The translations under genes were made by a program, and so were the position numbers. A stretch of 64,000 nucleotides of DNA from assembly GCA_023053685.1 (NCBI GenBank), contig JALIGW010000002.1, forward strand, positions 164,494,534 through 164,558,533. Direction: 5' to 3'. The stretch is from Diadophis punctatus similis (Eukaryota > Chordata > Lepidosauria > Squamata > Dipsadidae). This document shows, piece after piece, positions 11,119 through 22,807 of this stretch; position 1 is the first letter of the stretch; each line of letters starts with the position of its first letter. The notes below the pieces were generated by a model. It did not search any database and had not been told where the DNA came from. It was given only the letters and a program-made list of their open reading frames with translations.

Positions 11119-11430
11119 ATGCATTTATGATGTTATCTAGTTAGGGTAATGAAACATCTGCAAGAAAACAAGCAAGCTCAGAGAGCACCAAGGGCTCTTC
11201 ATGTCAGCCCTGAAGTACAAATATTCTCCTTTATTAGTACCACATATGGACGTCAAACACTTCAGACAGCATGCAAATGGGAAAAATCTGCCTGCAGGCA
11301 CACTTCCACCAAAAAACACCTTTACTTCCACTAGCACTGATGATGTTACCTAGTTTGAGTAATGAAACGTCTGCAAGAAAACAAGCAAGCTCAGAGAGCA
11401 CCAAGGATCCCTCAGAGCTTGATACTTCGT
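11119..11430 (+). mobile_element. Penelope-type terminal repeat, tandem pair
   Basis: Two direct copies 213 bp apart share the segment from TGATGTTA to CTCAGAGAGCACCAAGG (from about 11126 and 11339). Each begins with a hammerhead-like core. Penelope-like elements are known for tandem terminal repeats carrying hammerhead motifs. No Penelope reverse transcriptase or GIY-YIG frame is present, so it is an isolated terminal piece. Confidence 0.5.
11334..11374 (+). ncRNA. Hammerhead-ribozyme-like motif with intact core
   Basis: Reading along: GCA, CTGATGA (11337-11343), one unpaired T, stem GTTAC, loop, GTAAT, GAAAC, GTC, TGC (to 11374). GCA and TGC pair as stem I. GTTAC and GTAAT pair as stem II with one G-U. 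CTGATGA and GAAA are the conserved catalytic boxes, and GTC is the expected cleavage triplet. Stem III is minimal, as in retroelement hammerheads that act as dimers. The upstream partner at about 11124-11161 has TTTATGA and ATC and should be dead. Confidence 0.5.
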
Positions 11431-11480
11431 AATACTTTGATACTTTACCTTGTTATTTTGTTAACATATCTATTATATAT

Positions 11481-11481
11481 C

Positions 11482-11522
<41 letters not shown>

Positions 11523-11553
11523 CGACAATGATGATGATGATGATGATGACGAC
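11481..11553 (+). repeat. (GAT)n microsatellite
   Basis: Trinucleotide repeat with a few GAC and AAT units. It would read as poly-Asp in one frame but has no gene context. Confidence 0.95.
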
Positions 11554-12598
11554 TGGTATCATAGTCAGTCAATATTTAGACTAGATTTGTAATGTTTGTC
11601 CATCTATCAAGTCCTTTCCAAAGACATGGGATAGGCAGACATCATTGTTTGATGGTGTTAATGTTATTGTCACAGGATGTAAGCTGCTCCAAGTAAAACT
11701 GCCTTTCGCAATTGAATGATGGTGATTTGGTCAAGGTCAATGGTGTTCAAGTGGTGATCCAGATATTTTTTGGATGTGCCTTTTTGTATATAACTGAAAG
11801 CAGTGAGCATATATTTTATAACTGCACTTCCCCCACCAGTAATTATTTGCTCATGGTACTCCATGATGAAAAGAGTTTCATCTATCCCAAGTGTAGCAGG
11901 GATCACTTGATATCCAAAAGAAGCTATTTTCCATGGCAGCTTCATGACATTGTTCACTAGCTGCATTGGTCACTTTCTGCTTGATTTAAGTGGGGTGGGG
12001 AATGAATCACAAGATGTTTCTCAGCAGGTAGGTCCCTGCTGTTTTACAATTTAGTTTCTCAGCAAAGTCAGCACAAAACGAAGAAACTGGTTGCAATAGT
12101 AATAGCGCAACAGTAGAAGCCTTGTAGATGGCTCAGTGTTTTGGGTAAATGTCAGAAAGCTTTCGCTGCTTTCACATCAAAATGGATCAAAGGGTGAAGC
12201 ATTAGGATTAGTTCAATTTAATCTCCGGTGGGCAGGTTTATATACTTTTTCCAGTGAAAAGCCAATTGCATAATGGCGTTTTGTTTTTAACCTGCCATTC
12301 TGAAGTGGTAGAAAATATAGAAGCTTTTGCACTGTAGCTTTGTAAAGTTGGAAGATATTTGAGATGTGAATCAATCCATTTATAGAAATGCAGCTTATTT
12401 TAGGTCAATAATTTTACACAAAAACTTTTCAAATCTCTGGAATGAGTATGGAAACTATACAGCAGAGATTGGTACTGTCTAGAGTATAAAAATTTGTGGA
12501 GAACTTATGATCTAGGACCATTTTATGATTTTATCTAGAAAAATGATTCTATAGTATAGAACTTTATTATCCATCATTATATTGGTGTGCCGGAAATC
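11554..12598. other. Non-coding DNA
   Basis: Short open frames on both strands overlap one another and show no conserved-looking sequence. Confidence 0.4.
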
Positions 12599-14376
<1,778 letters not shown>

Positions 14377-15737
14377 ATCCAATCAATCAACTCTGAGCAA
14401 TGTACAGTATTATTAGTACAGTGAAACCTCTTCCATAACTAACTAAAATGTAACTAAACAGTCACCCTACTGACTACTTCAGATGGAAGTTCTAAGTCCT
14501 ATGCTTATTTTCAGCAAGCAAGACCATGAGAATGCAGTAGTTCTTCCGTTTGAAACAGTTAAGATCATTCAGTGCCTCTACAGCAATGTAATCCCACTTA
14601 CATAAAAATAAGAGAAGTTGAGCTGGACCACATAAAAAACTTTACATTAACTTCTCACAACATCTGGTAGGTGCTTCTATGAAATTTAGACCATGTGTGA
14701 ATGCAATAGACCTTTCGACTTATTTCTCCCTAGCAGGTTCATTCATGGGGCCACAGAACTTGGTGGTTTCTAATTTTTATGACTAGAAGTTATTGACAGA
14801 TAACTTATCCATTTGTGGTTATCCATGTAACCCAGTGTTTTTCAACCTCATCAACTTTAAGACATGTGGGCTTAAACTCCCATAATTTCCCAACCAGCAT
14901 GGTGGATTTGATAGCCACACATCTTAAAGTTGCTGAGAAACAGTAATCTAATCCCCTTTCAAAGCTATCAAAAACAGCAGTGATCATCACATCACATAAC
15001 AGTGTATTAGATCCATTAATTAGGGGTTGCATCAAAGGTTCCTTTCCTGATTTAAGTCTCCTCCCATTGACTTGCACTGGATTTTTTATTCATGGCTCAC
15101 TTCACCACACATGTTGCTTTTTCTGCACAATAAGAGTTCAGATTCTGGATTTTTTTTAAAAAAATTCTCTCTTTGTAAGAAAATCAAATGTGTTTTAGTG
15201 TACCTGCACATTCATACATCTATCCAGTCAGAAATACATTTGCCAGGTGTTACCTGGGAGAGATTGTAAAAAAGAAGAACTGACTAAATAAAGTCATAAC
15301 CAAAGAAAGCCTGAGCTAATTGAATTTTGAGAAGATATTTATGGGCATGATCACCTCAGAGGGCAGAGGAGGCTAGCCTGTTCACCAAGTGCTTGCTGCA
15401 GTTGATGGAGCTAATTACAAATTTACCAAAAGGCAAACTGGTGACATGTACCATCAAAATCCAAACTTCTCCTGGCACTTGACAAGAATAAAAAGCAGAA
15501 CAAAAATAAAAAAAATTAAAAATCAAATCAATTGTAACATAATTACAGCTACCTAGTACAATGCGACAATCAAAAGCAACTTCAACTTTAAAAACTCCTG
15601 TGGAATAATTCCCTCTGGACAGGTGTTTGAAATGATACCCACGTTGTCCTAAATTCTGGAAGCAGACTATTCCATAATGTGGGAGTAACAGCTAGGAAAC
15701 ATTAGCCCAGAGCCTCACTAATCTCACTACCCAGGGT
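14377..15737. other. Non-coding DNA with one small MITE
   Basis: Apart from the CAGTGTTTTTCAACC element at 14833 nothing is recognised. Confidence 0.4.
14833..14945 (+). mobile_element. CAGTGTTTTTCAACC palindromic MITE
   Basis: The left end CAGTGTTTTTCAACC leads into AACTTTAAGACATGTGGG..., mirrored by CCACACATCTTAAAGTT. The right terminus is partly deleted and no duplication is visible. Related pieces lie at 17434 and 34239. Confidence 0.6.
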
Positions 15738-16091
15738 CAGAGGTGGGTTCCTCCAGTTCGGACCGGTTCGCCTGAACCGGTGGCAAACTGCTTGTGATGT
15801 CACGATGGACATCACGGAACCAGATTAGTCGGTGCTGGTCCGTGGGCGCTGCCATCTTTTTAAATTTTTTTTTCGGATTTTTAATGGTTTTTTAAAATGT
15901 TTTCCAGTTTTTTTTTCCTTCTGCGCATGCGCAGAAGCCGAATTTCCAGCACTGTGCATGTGTCACCATCTTGTTTTTGGAATTTTTTGGGGGGGAATTT
16001 TTTGCACTGCACATGCGCACGCCCACGAGACGCGCCCACGCGGCATGGGAGGAAGCGAAACGGCAGCGAGGTAAGTTAGAACCCACCCCTG
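15738..16091 (+). mobile_element. MITE of the CAGGGGTGGGTTC family
   Basis: Ends CAGAGGTGGGTTC and the complement of CAGGGGTGGGTTC, with the 8-bp duplication CCCAGGGT at 15730-15737 and 16092-16099. The interior holds GCGCATGCGC palindromes and poly-T. It is non-coding; frames across it are not genes. Confidence 0.9.
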
Positions 16092-16593
16092 CCCAGGGTG
16101 TTTTTATGTTTATGGGTATGCCTCCTCTTGACCAAGAGAAGCATTCCCAACTGAATCAAGCATCCTTCACAGGAGCTAAGCCATTTAAAGTTTGCCACTC
16201 ACACTTTGAACTGCATGAGGAGCCCAGTGGCATCCAATGCAGCACATGGAGTGTAAATTTCTCACTCTAACCCACTCAGGCTCCGTTGCCTTCCATTGTA
16301 TTTACTTTTTACTTTTTCCAGGTCGGTGGTTTTTCCCATGTGAAGTAATGAGTTGCCTCTACTTGCAATGCATTTATTTTATAAGATTGCCTACAAGGCT
16401 CAGATCTATTTTTATAAATAAAGATAATGCTGGAAATTGTCTTCCATTCATTCATTCATTCATCAATCAATCAATCAATCAATTAATGACATTAATTAAA
16501 GTAGCTTTAAAATGAAGTCAAGTGGGAACATTGTCACATTCCTATTCATGGGCATATAGGTAACGCCCATGGGTAGGCATATGGTGCCCTTGG

Positions 16594-17163
16594 CACAGGT
16601 GGTATTCACTTACTTTCCCTAGCACTTCGCAAATGTGAGTGCCCCTTCCACGCATGTGTTTGGCCTTCTGTGCATGTGCTTTGCTCATGCATGCGACTTG
16701 CACGCATGCGCATGGCTTCAAAATGTGCCTAAATAGGATGGCCAGGGGTGGGTTCCTCCTGGTTTGGACCGGATCGCCCAAACCGGTAGCGGCCTGCTCG
16801 TGATGTCACTGTCGGTGAAGTTCTGTGTGCGCCGCCATCTTTTTTTCTGATTTTTTGCAAATTTTTCCCCTTTTGCGACTTGAAAAAGGGCCTTCCCACC
16901 CGCCCGTGGGTGAATGCTGTCCTTTATTTCTTCGCCCGAAGCACAGCTGATGAGCTCCTCAACTGTGTTTCGGGCCATTTCCTGCTTCTGAGCATACGCG
17001 GAAGGCAAATCGCTCGATGGGACGCGCGCGTGAACCGGTGTTGAAGGTAAGTGGAACCCACCCCTGAGGATGGCATAGCACTGGGGCGGGTGGGCAGGCC
17101 CACCCGCAGGTCGCTACTACCGGTTCTCCCAAACCCATCCGAACTAGCTGAATACCACCTCTG
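16594..17163 (+). mobile_element. hAT-like MITE (CAGAGGTGGTATTC family) split by another MITE
   Basis: Ends CACAGGTGGTATTCA and the complement of CAGAGGTGGTATTCA, with target duplication GCCCTTGG at 16586-16593 and 17164-17171. The element is interrupted at 16743-17066. Confidence 0.85.
16743..17066 (+). mobile_element. MITE of the CAGGGGTGGGTTC family, nested
   Basis: It begins CAGGGGTGGGTTCC and ends GGAACCCACCCCTG. The duplication AGGATGGC lies at 16735-16742 and 17067-17074. It sits inside the element at 16594-17163 and is therefore younger. Confidence 0.9.
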
Positions 17164-17433
17164 GCCCTTGGTGAAATAAATAGAAAATGCCACGGTAAGA
17201 AAAAGAGTAGGTTAAAGACACAGGTAAAAGTAATATGCATAGCTTTGTTATACGATGTTGTTCAATTCCCTCTATATGAGCACTTAGTAGTACTGGAGCT
17301 ACATAGTTGGTAAATATCTTCTTTCCTTCTGACATAGACATATGTCCTAATAATAAGTATAGCAATGGTTGGCATGCAGGAATCTTAGGAGGGGTTAGGA
17401 TAGGCAATACTTGCAAGCACTGCTGTATCTATA

Positions 17434-17510
17434 ACATGTTTTTCAAACTTGCAAACTTTAAAATGTGTGGACTTCCAAGTTCCAGAGTTCCCCAGCCAGT
17501 ATGGATGGTG
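17434..17510 (+). mobile_element. Fragment of the CAGTGTTTTTCAACC MITE family
   Basis: TTTTTCAAACTTGC followed by GTGTGGACTTCCAAG and CCCCAGCCAG matches the left half of that family. The ends are lost. Confidence 0.4.
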
Positions 17511-19331
17511 CTGACAATAAGCTATGTAGAGCAATAGCGTCATGCCAATAAATTGCAATCCTAAGGCTCTTAGTCGATCCTCTCAAATGCTAAATTAACT
17601 CTACTATCGCTGAGGGAACAAAGGGCCTTTCTTCTCATGCCATTCTCTCCACCAAGGTCTAGTGTTTCAACATGTCATAACTTCCCTGTGTAATGGAAAG
17701 AAGACCGTGTTCTTATTTCTTTGATTGCATTGCTCCAATATATTATATGCTATCTTCACATGGAAGGCCATGGAAGTGACAACAGATGTACCAATAATCA
17801 AAGATGAACATATTGGATGCCTATGTATCAAAATCTAGACAAGAGCAAAATGAGAAGTTCTGACAAGTGAATCTGGTTTGCAGGGCACAAAAAAAGCCAT
17901 CGTATGGCATCCAGACCTGCTTATGATTTGCAGCAAGTCAGAAGAGACTACTCAATGAAATCTGTGCCATATAATGATCTATTGCACCCAAATAGCCCAT
18001 CACACTTTGCACTCATCATATGGTGACAATTTCAGCCAATCTTTATGCAATGGTAATTTTGCCACAAGAAGGTCTATAGTGATAACCGAATATATAGAAG
18101 ATATTTAGGACAAAAGAGTCCTTTTTCCGTTTTCCTTTTTATGGTCAGAATCACCAATGGAATCCTGACATCATTGTAATACATGGCTTGTAAATAGGAA
18201 GCTTAATGGAATCTAAGCATAATTTAATGCATAATGATTATCTTTTGAGAACTGAATGCAATGAAATTTCATTTTAATGTATGCTGATTAGTATACATTT
18301 AAAGTGACAGTAAAGTTTTTATTCTACTCTATTCTGTATAAGGAAGATACTCAGCTGTTGTATACAGACATAATTCCATATAAATGTATAAGATCTGATG
18401 CTAATTTATATTAGTTGAAATTCCTGTCCTTTGTCCTTTGTTGGTCTATTTGAAAATGTGAAAATGAGGCACTATGCTACATCAAGTGCAAGCAATTCGG
18501 TTTGCAAAGTTGATTTGTGATCATTATTTTATCTGTCTTCTCAACAAGCCTATATGAGATTTAAATGACATTTAAAGGCAGGAAACTGAGAAAAGACTTC
18601 AAATCAACTGTCCCATGATTGAGCCCTTGTAGTTTGATTAGACTACTTTTTAAATGCTTTACCACCTGGTTTTCTTATTTTTGCCATAAAAGTTGTTTCC
18701 CTCTTATATTTCTATCTCAAAAGTCTCTGGCTTTTTTCATAGAGAGATATCGTTTGAGTGCCAATGTCTGGGTTGTGAATGTTTGACATTACTGTGAGGT
18801 GACTGAAGAATATCTTCTCACTGAGCCTAGAATACATGGGATGTTTTTGGACATTGAAACTTATTGGTAGACTCAATTTAGTGGCAAATTAATAGCAAGA
18901 GCAGTGGTTCAAAGGAGCAATCAGACCAATATAGTGTTGGGTGGAAGGCAGACTGTTCTTCATTGTCCTAAGAAGTAAAAATTCCCTGCAGAATAGGCTT
19001 CTCCTGGTACAGTATTCTGTAATTCAGCCTAAACTCATTTCTTCAGACAAGTTAGCTATGCAGCAAACGAGAGAGCCTGTTGTCTTTTAGCTATAAGGGC
19101 ACAGAGAATCCATTTACATTATCCAGATGTCAAATTTCATGTACTGGGTATGTAATTCAAGAGAACATTATCCTTTGAACATTTTAGCTTTTATCACACA
19201 GTCAACTTTGTGTAGTCCATCGCTTTCTCCCAAAACTTAGTAACATTGTAGTTATTGTAAAAACACATGCTTTAAAGAAGTATTGTCTTTATTACATCGC
19301 CAATAAAACGCTGTCCTAGACCATCCTTTTC
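17511..19331. other. AT-rich non-coding DNA
   Basis: No repeats with ends, no exon-like segments. Confidence 0.5.
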
Positions 19332-19344
19332 TATACAGATGTAA

Positions 19345-19939
19345 GGTAAAGGTAAAGGAGTCTCTGTGGGTTTTACTACATTAGTTGTAGCCGGCTTTAG
19401 GGGGCAGTGCTCATCTCTGTTCCTAAGGCCATTGAGCCAGTGCTGTCTGAATACGTTTCTGTGGTCATCTGGCTAGCATAGCAATAGCACTTAGCAATAG
19501 CACTTAGACTTATATACCGCTTCATAGTGCTTTACAGCCCTCTCTAAGCGGTTTACAGAGTTCAGCATATTGCCCCCAACAATCTGGGTCCTCATTTTAC
19601 CCACCTCAGAAGGATGGAAGGCTGAGTCAACCTTGAGCCGGTGAGATTTGAACAGCTGAACTGCTGAACTAGCAGTAGCCTGCAGTGCTGCATTTAACCA
19701 CTGCACCAACTCGGCATGATATCACACTGCAGCACAGAGTGTCCAGTGAAACACCTTCCCACTGAAGTGATACCTATTTATCTATTCGCATTTGTATGCT
19801 TTCGAATTGGTAGGTCAGCAAGAGCTGGGATGAGTAACAGGAGCTCACTCCATTATGCAACACTCGGTTCTCAAACCTGGACTGTCAGCTTTCCAGCCAA
19901 CAAGCCCAGCATCTTAACCATTAAGCCATTGTGATACCT
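19345..19939 (-). mobile_element. Sauria-type SINE (BovB-tailed), interrupted by a second SINE
   Basis: On the minus strand a tRNA-like head (from about 19938) is followed by a body with GGGAGCTCACTCC-like words (complement at about 19838) and ends in CTTTACCTTTACC. The perfect 13-bp duplication TATACAGATGTAA lies at 19332-19344 and 19940-19952. The body is broken at 19480-19715. Sauria SINEs are tRNA-derived and use the BovB LINE machinery. Confidence 0.85.
19480..19715 (-). mobile_element. tRNA-derived SINE nested in the Sauria SINE
   Basis: On the minus strand it starts GCCGAGTTGGTGCAGTGG and ends in the AGTGCTATTGCTA tail with a duplicated tail segment. The Sauria sequence resumes on the right with GCATGATATC. 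Confidence 0.8.
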
Positions 19940-20082
19940 TATACAGATGTAACCTAGTCCAATAAATTCTAGATATTATTTTTGTTGTATTAGTCATCGT
20001 TTAAAGCAAATTGATACTCTTGCTATAGAAGTTAAGACACTCTCCCATTGTTTAGGCAGTATAAGAACCTCTAATTCCTTAG

Positions 20083-20324
20083 AGCCGAGGTGGCGCAATG
20101 GTTAAATGCAGCTACTGCAGGCTACTCCAGCTGACTGCCAGTTCAGCAGTTCAGCTGTTTAAATCTCACCAGGCTCAAGGTTGACTCAGCCTTCCATCCT
20201 TCTGAAGTTGGTAAAATGAGGACCCAGGTTGTTGGGGGCAATATGCTGAACTCTGTAAACCGCTTAGAGAGGGCTGTAAAGCACTATGAAACGGTATATA
20301 AGTCTAAGTGCTATAGTGCTATTA
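20083..20324 (+). mobile_element. tRNA-derived SINE
   Basis: The head GCCGAGGTGGCGCAATGG has a polymerase III box A. The box B region is degenerate (GTTTAAATCTC). The tail is TAAGTCTAAGTGCTAT. Confidence 0.9.
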
Positions 20325-20533
20325 TTCCCCTCATATTTAACATCTGCATATAAAATTGATTTATCGATAACAAATATCTTTAGAAACTAATAGTATCATT
20401 TTAGTTTTAAATGATTTAACCAGTGTCCATGTATCTTGGGTATGTTAGAAGCTGAAAAAGCTGCTGTTCCCAAAAAATGTTGTTAGCAAATGTTGAAGCT
20501 GCAACTATTGCCACTACGTTATATCTGATAGAT

Positions 20534-20667
20534 CAGGGGTGTCAAACTGGTGGCCTGTGGGCCGGATGCATCACATGCAGGCCATGCCCACCCCAGCTCC
20601 GCGAAGAGAAAAAACACCGCAATACGTCACATGACGGCAACATGATGCGGCGAGTTTGACACCCGTG
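20534..20667 (+). mobile_element. 134-bp hAT MITE (CAGGGGTGTCAAACT family)
   Basis: Ends CAGGGGTGTCAAACT and the complement of CACGGGTGTCAAACT, with duplication TGATAGAT at 20526-20533 and 20668-20675. Same length as the copy at 27755. Confidence 0.92.
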
Positions 20668-20675
20668 TGATAGAT

Positions 20676-21295
20676 GATATTTGTCTCTTAGCACAGTATA
20701 TGTTAAAAATGCATCCTCATAATAATCAATTGGTTCAAAGTCAATATCCCATTTTCATCCAATTTTTCCATATTGCCATATTTCCCCCAATTTTTAATGT
20801 TGGATTTTTCTCATAAAGTCAATTTAGCATGGGAAAAAGGATCAAAATTTCTTTTTTTTGGACATTACATTTCTAACTGATATATTTCCAGCGATACTAG
20901 AGTTTTAGTATATTTAGATCCTAATGCCATCCATCCAACCAAAGGTACTGTATCTATATTCCAAAGTTGCCCAAATCGGAACACCAATTCTTGGCTTCCA
21001 GTATTAACACTTGATAATAGGTAAGCTTGGTAGTATACCGCCAGATTTGGAAAAACAAATTCTCCCTCACTAAGTGTATTTTCTGTAAAGCTTTTCTCAG
21101 AATTGAAAGAAAACCATAAAACAAAAGACATTACTTTCTAAAAATATTTTCCGGATATATGAACAGGAATTCCTCTCAGAATAAAATTAATTTGGGAATA
21201 ATAGTCAGACAGAGCCTGTTGGAGAGAAAGAACAGAAGTCTGGTTGTTGCAATAGTGAGATTTCCCATTATGAAATTAATACCTTCTGATGAGAC
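20676..21295. other. Non-coding DNA
   Basis: Nothing recognised. Confidence 0.4.
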
Positions 21296-21312
21296 CTTTT
21301 GGAATCGTATTA

Positions 21313-21645
21313 AAGGTAAAGCTTTCCCTGTCCATCCGTGTCCAACTCTAGGGCCCGGTGCTCATCTGTTTCTTGGCCAAGGAAGCCAGCATTGTCTGAA
21401 GACATTTTCTGTGGTGATGTGATCAGCATGGCTATACGCCAAAGGCACATGGAACACTATTACTTCCCATCAAAGTGGTACCTATTAATCTACTTGCATT
21501 TGCGTGCTTTCAAACTGCTAAGTGGGCAGGAGGTGGGGCAAGGAATGGGAGCTCACCCCATTGTGCGGTGCTTGGGTCTCAAACCCAAACTGTCAGCTTT
21601 CCAGCTGACCAGCTCGGTGTCTTTAACCGCTGAGGTATTACACCG
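21313..21645 (-). mobile_element. Sauria-type SINE
   Basis: It has the same architecture as 19345-19939 without the inner SINE. Imperfect duplications ending in ATCGTATTA (about 21296-21312) and ATTTGTATTA (about 21646-21663) flank it. Confidence 0.85.
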
Positions 21646-21858
21646 CTTTTTGGATTTGTATTAGCTATAATAAAATAATAAAGACAATGAATTAAAAATA
21701 GCCCTGCTTTCTAGGACACAGTGTGACATACAATGTTATCCTAAGCATGTTTACCTGAAAGTATGTTCTTCAAAGAAAATAGGACCTACTTTCTTGTATA
21801 TGTTCACACATTGTGCAGCTAAATACTTGTACTAATGATTAGATATTACCCTCTAGGA

Positions 21859-22209
21859 CAGTGGTTCCCAACCTTTTTGAGATCGAGTACCACTTGGAGG
21901 TCCCGTACAGTCGCCGCGTACCACCTGGTTCCAGAGAAACTAAATTCACTTTATTTCCATAATTGTACCGTTCCTTTTTTGGCCCCGCGCATCCAGCAAC
22001 TGGATTCTCGGGCCGCTGGGACCAGGTGGGTGGCGTGTGGCAACAGTTGCAAATCGTTGCCAGATTATCTTGTTTTAGGCAGTAAACATTTTTGTGAAGT
22101 AAAAAGTAACTAACTAAAAATCGTTCATGACCCCGAAAGTGTTTGCATACCACCTGGAAGGCCCTCGCGTACCACTAGTGGTACACGTACCACAGGTTGG
22201 GAACCACTG
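21859..22209 (+). mobile_element. Complete 351-bp hAT MITE (CAGTGGTTCCCAACC family)
   Basis: Perfect end CAGTGGTTCCCAACCT and its complement, with duplication CTCTAGGA at 21851-21858 and 22210-22217. It is the uninterrupted relative of the outer element at 2284-5486 and keeps the CACTAGTG site that was hit there. Confidence 0.95.
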
Positions 22210-22415
22210 CTCTAGGAGGTACTGTGCATCTTAATATACTAGAGGGCATGGTTCATGGCTTGTGGTGAAGCAATAATTCAAAATGAACCCTGATCTATGT
22301 TGGTTTATATTAATTCCACCATGGGTCTTATATAGGACAAACTTCTCCAACCTAGTGTCATTCAGATATGGTCAGCTTCTAAAAGATATCATTGTTGGAG
22401 GAGGTTACTCTAGGG

Positions 22416-22799
22416 CAGGGGTCTGCAACCCATGGCTCTGGAGCCGCATATGGCTCTTTCATCCCTCTGCTGCGGCTCCCTGTCGCTCAAAATATGCATC
22501 ACAACTGCCAATGTGCGACACCCACCGGCACACGATTTATTGAGCTTTTTGACCCATCTTTTCTTTTCAGAGTTTTATTGCATGCAGAAATAAAAATGTG
22601 TTTTCTCGTCGCAGTTCATTGATTTCATACATGCAACACACTATGTTTTTTTTATACATAGCATAAAGGTAAAAAAAATGATATGTGCAGTGTTATCTTC
22701 ATTTTAGATGTCAAAAGGGTTTTGTGGCTCCCGGTGTTTTCTTTTCTGTGGGAAACGGGTCCAAATGGCTCTTTGAGTGTTTAAGGTTGCCGACCCCTG
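22416..22799 (+). mobile_element. 384-bp hAT MITE (CAGGGGTCGGCAACC family)
   Basis: Ends CAGGGGTCTGCAACC and the complement of CAGGGGTCGGCAACC, with perfect duplication CTCTAGGG at 22408-22415 and 22800-22807. Distantly similar ends occur in the nested element at 2618. Confidence 0.95.
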
Positions 22800-22807
22800 C
22801 TCTAGGG

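Noticed and set aside
11119..11430. Possible CRISPR-like direct repeat pair
   Set aside because: Only two copies with 213-bp spacing, diverged, and in eukaryotic DNA. They fit a retroelement terminal repeat.
11481..11553. Poly-Asp coding stretch
   Set aside because: Simple GAT microsatellite with no surrounding exon.
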